Positions 60,466 through 64,000 of a DNA stretch of 64,000 nucleotides are shown here, in pieces. The stretch is from Acidobacteriota bacterium (GTDB taxonomy: Bacteria; Acidobacteriota; Vicinamibacteria; Vicinamibacterales; 2-12-FULL-66-21). The stretch spans positions 70,456-134,455 of the forward strand of contig QHWT01000063.1 of assembly GCA_003222675.1 (NCBI GenBank), in the 5' to 3' direction. The notes beneath the pieces were generated by a model. It was not told the DNA's origin, did not search any database, and saw only the letters and a program-made list of their open reading frames with translations. Numbering within the stretch: position 1 is the first letter of the stretch; every line of letters starts with the position of its first letter. The position numbers and the translations under genes are program-made.

Positions 60466-61575
60466 ATGTTCGAGCGCCGGCTGTTCTTCCACGTCGACTG
60501 GCTGCTGCTCGGCGCCGTGCTGATGCTGACGGGTATCGGCATTGCGATGATCTACAGCACGACTTACGTCACGCCGCCGAGCGGCGGCGGGCATGCGGGG
60601 CCCCAGGTCTGGACCCAGATGTACGCGCTGACGATCGGCGTGGTCGCGCTGCTCATCTGCCTGATGATCGACTACCGCGTGTTCGCCGAGCACTCGCTGA
60701 TGCTGTTCGGCGGATTGGTCCTGCTGCTCGTCTTCGTCCTCGTCAAGGGCTCGACGCAGATGGGTGCGCAGCGGTGGATCCCGATCGGGCACTTCAACCT
60801 GCAGCCGTCGGAGTTCGGTCGCGTCGGCATCGCGCTGCTCCTCGCGATGTTCTTCGGCGAGAATCGCCGCGGCGCGCGGAACACCAGCGATCTCGTGATC
60901 GGCGGCATCTTCACGCTCGTGCCGCTGCTGCTCATCGCGAAGCAGCCCGACCTCGGCACGGCCATCACGCTGGTTCCGGTGTTCCTGGGCGTCGCATATC
61001 TGGCGGGGCTGCGGCTGCGGCTGCTCGGGATCGTCGCACTGGCGTGCCTGCCGCTCGGATTGTTCGCGTACAAGTTTGCGTTGAAGGACTACCAGCGGCA
61101 ACGCATCGAGACGTTTCTCGATCCGGAAAAGGACCCGCGCGGCGCCGGCTACCAGACGATCCAGGCGCGCGTCACCGTCGGATCCGGCGGGCTGACCGGC
61201 AAGGGATTTCGGCAGGGAACGCAGGGGCAGTACAAGTTCCTGCCGGTCGCGCACAACGATTTCATCTTCTCGGTCCTCGGCGAAGAGCAGGGCTTCATCG
61301 GAGTGCTCGTCGCGCTGGGGCTGTACCTGTTCGTGATCCTGCGCTCTCTCGAGGCGGCACGGCTCGCCAAGGACCGCCTCGGCGCCTATCTGGTGGGAGG
61401 CATCATTTCGGGGTTTGCATTCCAGGTGATTTACAACGTGACGATGTCGGCCGGCCTCGCGCCGGTCAAGGGGATCACGCTGCCGCTCATGAGTTACGGC
61501 GGCTCGTCCCTTATCGCCACGCTCGCAGGCTTTGGCCTCATCCTCAATGTGCGGATGAGACGCTTTACGAATTGA
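60466..61575 (+). CDS. rodA: Rod shape-determining protein RodA (SEDS glycosyltransferase)
   Basis: A 369-residue SEDS polymerase from ATG 60466, two bases after mrdA. About ten helices are visible. Motifs: LGAVLMLTGIGIAMIYSTTY, GAQRWIPIGHFNLQPSEFGR (the W-I-x-x-G and Q-P-S-E hallmark), LIAKQPDLGTAITLVPVFLG, AGYQTIQARVTVGSGGLTGK with GFRQGTQGQYKFLPVAHNDF (catalytic-loop region), FSVLGEEQGFIGVLVALGLY and PLMSYGGSSLIATLAGFGLI. It polymerises lipid II into glycan strands. Full family length. Confidence 0.95.
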   Translation: MFERRLFFHVDWLLLGAVLMLTGIGIAMIYSTTYVTPPSGGGHAGPQVWTQMYALTIGVVALLICLMIDYRVFAEHSLMLFGGLVLLLVFVLVKGSTQMGAQRWIPIGHFNLQPSEFGRVGIALLLAMFFGENRRGARNTSDLVIGGIFTLVPLLLIAKQPDLGTAITLVPVFLGVAYLAGLRLRLLGIVALACLPLGLFAYKFALKDYQRQRIETFLDPEKDPRGAGYQTIQARVTVGSGGLTGKGFRQGTQGQYKFLPVAHNDFIFSVLGEEQGFIGVLVALGLYLFVILRSLEAARLAKDRLGAYLVGGIISGFAFQVIYNVTMSAGLAPVKGITLPLMSYGGSSLIATLAGFGLILNVRMRRFTN

Positions 61576-61680
61576 GGCGGGGCGCGGGTCGCGGGGCGCG
61601 GAAGGCGGGATGTCTTGGGCCATCCCGATTCCGGACCCCGGACCCCCAACCCCGCATCCGGAAAGTGAGACAGGCGGACT
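61576..61680. repeat. Mirrored degenerate array (ggggcgcgg / cccggaccccc units)
   Basis: ggcggggcgcgggtcgcggg on the left and ccggaccccggacccccaac with cccgcatccgg on the right are inverse in composition and partly in sequence, like the array at 56645-56767. It starts directly after the rodA stop. Further on, up to the rng start at 61803, a short hydrophobic frame beginning MTFFVLALFALWLAG is visible but unsupported. Confidence 0.65.
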
Positions 61681-61802
61681 GATGACGTTCTTCGTGCTGG
61701 CGCTCTTCGCGTTGTGGTTGGCCGGACGATGGTCCCGGCCTGGCACGGCGCACGCGTGCGTCTCGCGATCGTCGGATGGCCGCGCATCGCGGAGTCATTT
61801 GC

Positions 61803-63506
61803 ATGAACAAGGAGATGATCATCTCCTCGACGGGCCACGACACGCGCGTGGCCATTCTCGAGGACGACCAGGTCGTCGAGATCTTCATCGAGCGCGAGAA
61901 TCAGCGCGGGGTCGTCGGCAACATCTACAAGGGACGCGTCTCGAAGGTCCTGCCGGGGATGCAGTCGTCGTTCATCGATGTCGGGCTCGAGCGCGACGCG
62001 TTCCTGTACGTTTCTGAGGTCGTCAACACCGTCGAGGAATTCGAACGCCTCGCCGGAGAGGACGAGGACGATTCCGGCGCCGCGGCCATGGAAATCGGCG
62101 GGGGCTCCGGCGAGACACCGCTTCGCGTCGACGAGGAGGAAGAGGCGAGTACGGAACCCGCCTCGGAAGCGCCTCCCAACGGCCGCGTCGAGCGTCGCGG
62201 GCGCGATCGATCCGGCGCGCGCGCCGAACGCGATGCGTCCACAGGCGCCGCGTCGTCGCGAGCGCAGTCGAGAGACGATCGCCCGCCGGCGAAGATCGAG
62301 GACCTGCTGAAAGAAGGGCAGGAGATCCTCGTTCAGGTCGTGAAGGAGCCGCTCGGCACGAAGGGCGCGCGCCTCACGTCTCATGTCACCATGCCCGGGC
62401 GTTTTCTCGTCTTCATGCCGACGGTCGATCACGTCGGCGTCTCCCGCAAGATCGAATCACGCGAAGAGCGCGCACGGCTGCGCGGCATCGTCCGTGAGTT
62501 CCGTGAGCAGCATGGCTTCACCGGCGGCGTGATCATCCGCACGGCCGCCGGCGGCCGCTCCGAACAGGACATCGTCAACGACCTCTCGTACTTCCATCAG
62601 ATCTGGACCGAGGTGCGCCAGAAGATGGAAACGCGGCGTCCGCCCGCAGTGCTGTTCCAGGAGCAGAGCCTCGTCACGAAGCTGCTGCGGGACCTTTTGA
62701 CCGACGACTACACGGCGATCAGGCTCGACGACACGCAGGAGTACCGGCGCGTCGTGGCGCTCGTCGAGCGGATCATGCCGAATCTGCTGCCGCGGGTGAA
62801 GCATTACACGAAGGAGTTCCCGATCTTCGAGGAGTACGGGGTCCAGGCGGAGATCGACAAGGCGTTGCGCAGCAAGGTGTGGCTGAAATCCGGCGGCTAC
62901 CTCGTCATCAACCAGACCGAAGCGCTCGTCGCGATCGACGTCAATACGGGACGCTACGTCGGGAAGAAGTCGAGCGGACGGCTCGAGGACACGATCCTCA
63001 AGACCAACCTCGAGGCGGTCAAGGAAATCGTGCGGCAGATCCGCTTGCGCGACCTCGGCGGCATCATCGTGCTCGACCTGATCGACATGGAGGACAAGAA
63101 GAATCGCCAGAAGGTCTTCCAGGAAGTCGAGAAGGAGCTGCGGAAGGATCGATCGCCGTCAAAGGCGCTGCAGGTGTCGGATTTCGGTCTGGTGATCGTC
63201 ACACGCAAGCGCGTGAAGCAGAGCCTCGAGCGTCAGCTTACCGAGCCGTGCCCGTATTGTTCGGGGTCGGGCACGATCAAGTCGAGCGCGACGATCTGCT
63301 ATGAGATCCTGACCGAGCTGCGGAAGATCGGCCCCGACCTCGACGGACAGGGCGTGATGCTGCGCGTGAATCCCGACATCGCGCGCGCGTTGAAGGAAGA
63401 AGAGAGCGCGATCTTCCGCGACCTGCAGCACACGCTCGGCAAGCCCATCACGCTGCGTCCCGACGCGCATCTGCACCACGAGCAGTTCGACGTGATGGCA
63501 ATCTGA
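61803..63506 (+). CDS. rng: Ribonuclease E/G family protein (RNase G-like)
   Basis: A 567-residue endoribonuclease. ATG 61803 gives MNKEMIISSTGHDTRVAILE, the usual N-terminus. The S1 domain (GNIYKGRVSKVLPGMQSSFI, DVGLERDAFLYVSEV) is interrupted at about residues 80-165 by an acidic then Arg-rich low-complexity insert (RLAGEDEDDSGAAAMEI to SSRAQSRDDRPPAKIEDLL) before resuming GQEILVQVVKEPLGTKGARL. The DNase I-like and RNase H-like parts follow: LVAIDVNTGRYVGKKSSGR with IVLDLIDMED (catalytic Asp pair). The Zn-link is LTEPCPYCSGSGTIKS. It processes rRNA and mRNA. Its position behind the mre-mrd-rodA cluster is a known arrangement. Confidence 0.93.
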   Translation: MNKEMIISSTGHDTRVAILEDDQVVEIFIERENQRGVVGNIYKGRVSKVLPGMQSSFIDVGLERDAFLYVSEVVNTVEEFERLAGEDEDDSGAAAMEIGGGSGETPLRVDEEEEASTEPASEAPPNGRVERRGRDRSGARAERDASTGAASSRAQSRDDRPPAKIEDLLKEGQEILVQVVKEPLGTKGARLTSHVTMPGRFLVFMPTVDHVGVSRKIESREERARLRGIVREFREQHGFTGGVIIRTAAGGRSEQDIVNDLSYFHQIWTEVRQKMETRRPPAVLFQEQSLVTKLLRDLLTDDYTAIRLDDTQEYRRVVALVERIMPNLLPRVKHYTKEFPIFEEYGVQAEIDKALRSKVWLKSGGYLVINQTEALVAIDVNTGRYVGKKSSGRLEDTILKTNLEAVKEIVRQIRLRDLGGIIVLDLIDMEDKKNRQKVFQEVEKELRKDRSPSKALQVSDFGLVIVTRKRVKQSLERQLTEPCPYCSGSGTIKSSATICYEILTELRKIGPDLDGQGVMLRVNPDIARALKEEESAIFRDLQHTLGKPITLRPDAHLHHEQFDVMAI

Positions 63507-63510
63507 CGAG

Positions 63511-63590
63511 GCCGGAGGATGGTTGTCGGAGGACGGTTCTTCGAGGGAGAACGTTCTTCCGTCCTCCATCCTCCATCCTCCGCCCTCCGC
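63511..63590. repeat. Mirrored degenerate array (ggaggat / atcctcc units)
   Basis: gccggaggatggttgtcgga and gaggacggttcttcgaggga on the left; gttcttccgtcctccatcct and ccatcctccgccctccgcc on the right. The arms are inverse complements around 63548-63552 and lie between two convergent genes. Confidence 0.75.
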
Positions 63591-64000
63591 CTACGCAGGC
63601 ACGAGGTGAATCAGATAGTGGTTGCCGCCCTTGTTGATCCAGACACGCATGTAATCATTGCCCTTGAGCATCTGGACCTTTGAGCCGTTGGTCGCCGGCG
63701 GGGTGTCCTTCTGCACGAGTTTGATCTCGGCCTGCGGAACGATCGAGACGACCTCGCGTCCCTTCACGCTGCCCTTCTGCACGAATTCCACCCAGCGTTC
63801 GAGCTTTTCGCTCGCGCCAACGGCATCCGGCTTCGACTCTTCCGGCGTCAGGCGCACCTGATAGCTGCCCGCGGCGAGCGGCTTGCCGTCCGCTTTCACG
63901 GCGCGGGGAATGCGCACGGTGCCGAGCGCCATGGCGGCGTCGCTGGCCGTCGGTTCGGCCGCGGTATTCGGCTGCGCCTTTGGCTCGCGGTGTTCCGCGG
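63591..64000 (-). CDS. Uncharacterised secreted-type protein (partial, N-terminus beyond window)
   Basis: The minus-strand frame is open from the window edge at 64000 to the stop at 63591, at least 136 residues. An internal ATG at 63932 is probably not the start, because the coding-looking sequence AEHREPKAQPNTAAEPTASD continues upstream of it. The readable body is ALGTVRIPRAVKADGKPLAA with GSYQVRLTPEESKPDAVGAS, EFVQKGSVKGREVVSIVPQA, and RVWINKGGNHYLIHLVPA at the end. It is a small beta-rich domain resembling DUF2911-like or transthyretin-like modules, but I do not recognise a named family. Confidence 0.6.
   Translation of the reverse strand, partial: AEHREPKAQPNTAAEPTASDAAMALGTVRIPRAVKADGKPLAAGSYQVRLTPEESKPDAVGASEKLERWVEFVQKGSVKGREVVSIVPQAEIKLVQKDTPPATNGSKVQMLKGNDYMRVWINKGGNHYLIHLVPA

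Noticed and set aside
61610..62017. Open frame beginning MTFFVLALFALWLAG upstream of rng
   Set aside because: It overlaps the start of rng in another frame, becomes Arg/His-rich after the first 20 residues and has no homologous look. The short hydrophobic start alone is not enough.

Overview
The window is high-GC bacterial chromosome with no tRNA, rRNA, phage or plasmid genes. The gene repertoire points to Acidobacteriota, most likely a soil Vicinamibacteria-type lineage: giant TonB-dependent receptors with an N-terminal carboxypeptidase-regulatory-like domain, MacB/ADOP-type permeases, many PQQ-type beta-propellers, DUF1080, DUF6807 and Gfo/Idh/MocA proteins, and many secreted proteins of unknown role. 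This assignment is inference from gene content; no marker gene was compared.

Layout. 1-10 kb: a truncated DUF5107 protein, a permease remnant, a PQQ dehydrogenase, an amidohydrolase, a minus-strand sugar-oxidation cluster (uncharacterised TIM-barrel-like protein, SDR, Gfo/Idh/MocA) and a frame-disrupted ADOP permease. 10-24 kb: DUF2911 protein, TPR protein, regulatory-like-domain proteins, a malonyl-CoA synthetase-like/MatC-like pair, DUF3667 protein, cupin, a cytochrome c/Vgb-like fusion, VOC protein and a TolB-like propeller. 24-32.7 kb: DMP19 protein, a deiodinase-like selenoprotein with an in-frame TGA, NTF2-like protein, M24 peptidase homologue, DUF6807 and DUF1080 genes diverging from a palindromic operator, a Gfo/Idh/MocA-cupin pair, and MBL hydrolase with a GntR regulator. 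32.9-51.6 kb: carbohydrate acquisition and uronate catabolism, with two TonB-dependent receptors, DUF2264, a GH97 remnant, GntR, SDR, GH88-like hydrolase, 3-dehydro-L-gulonate 2-dehydrogenase, MFS permease, KdgD and an aldehyde dehydrogenase. Together these could take unsaturated or oxidised hexuronates to 2-oxoglutarate. 51.7-64 kb: housekeeping genes, namely a PpiD-like foldase, a response regulator, a diguanylate cyclase, and the elongasome cluster mreB-mreC-mreD-mrdA-rodA followed by rng.

Non-coding structure is the striking part. Three intergenic elements of about 290-350 bp (656-1000, 10071-10418, 43931-44217) share their ends but not their core sequences; two cores fold into the same four-stem cloverleaf with compensatory base changes. 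About a dozen spacers hold degenerate short tandem arrays in which one arm is the reverse complement of the other, each spacer with its own unit. A 16-bp palindrome with consensus ACTTTARCGYTAAAGT occurs at two carbohydrate promoters. Several genes, including mreB, carry out-of-frame deletions; whether this is decay or assembly error cannot be decided from the sequence alone.
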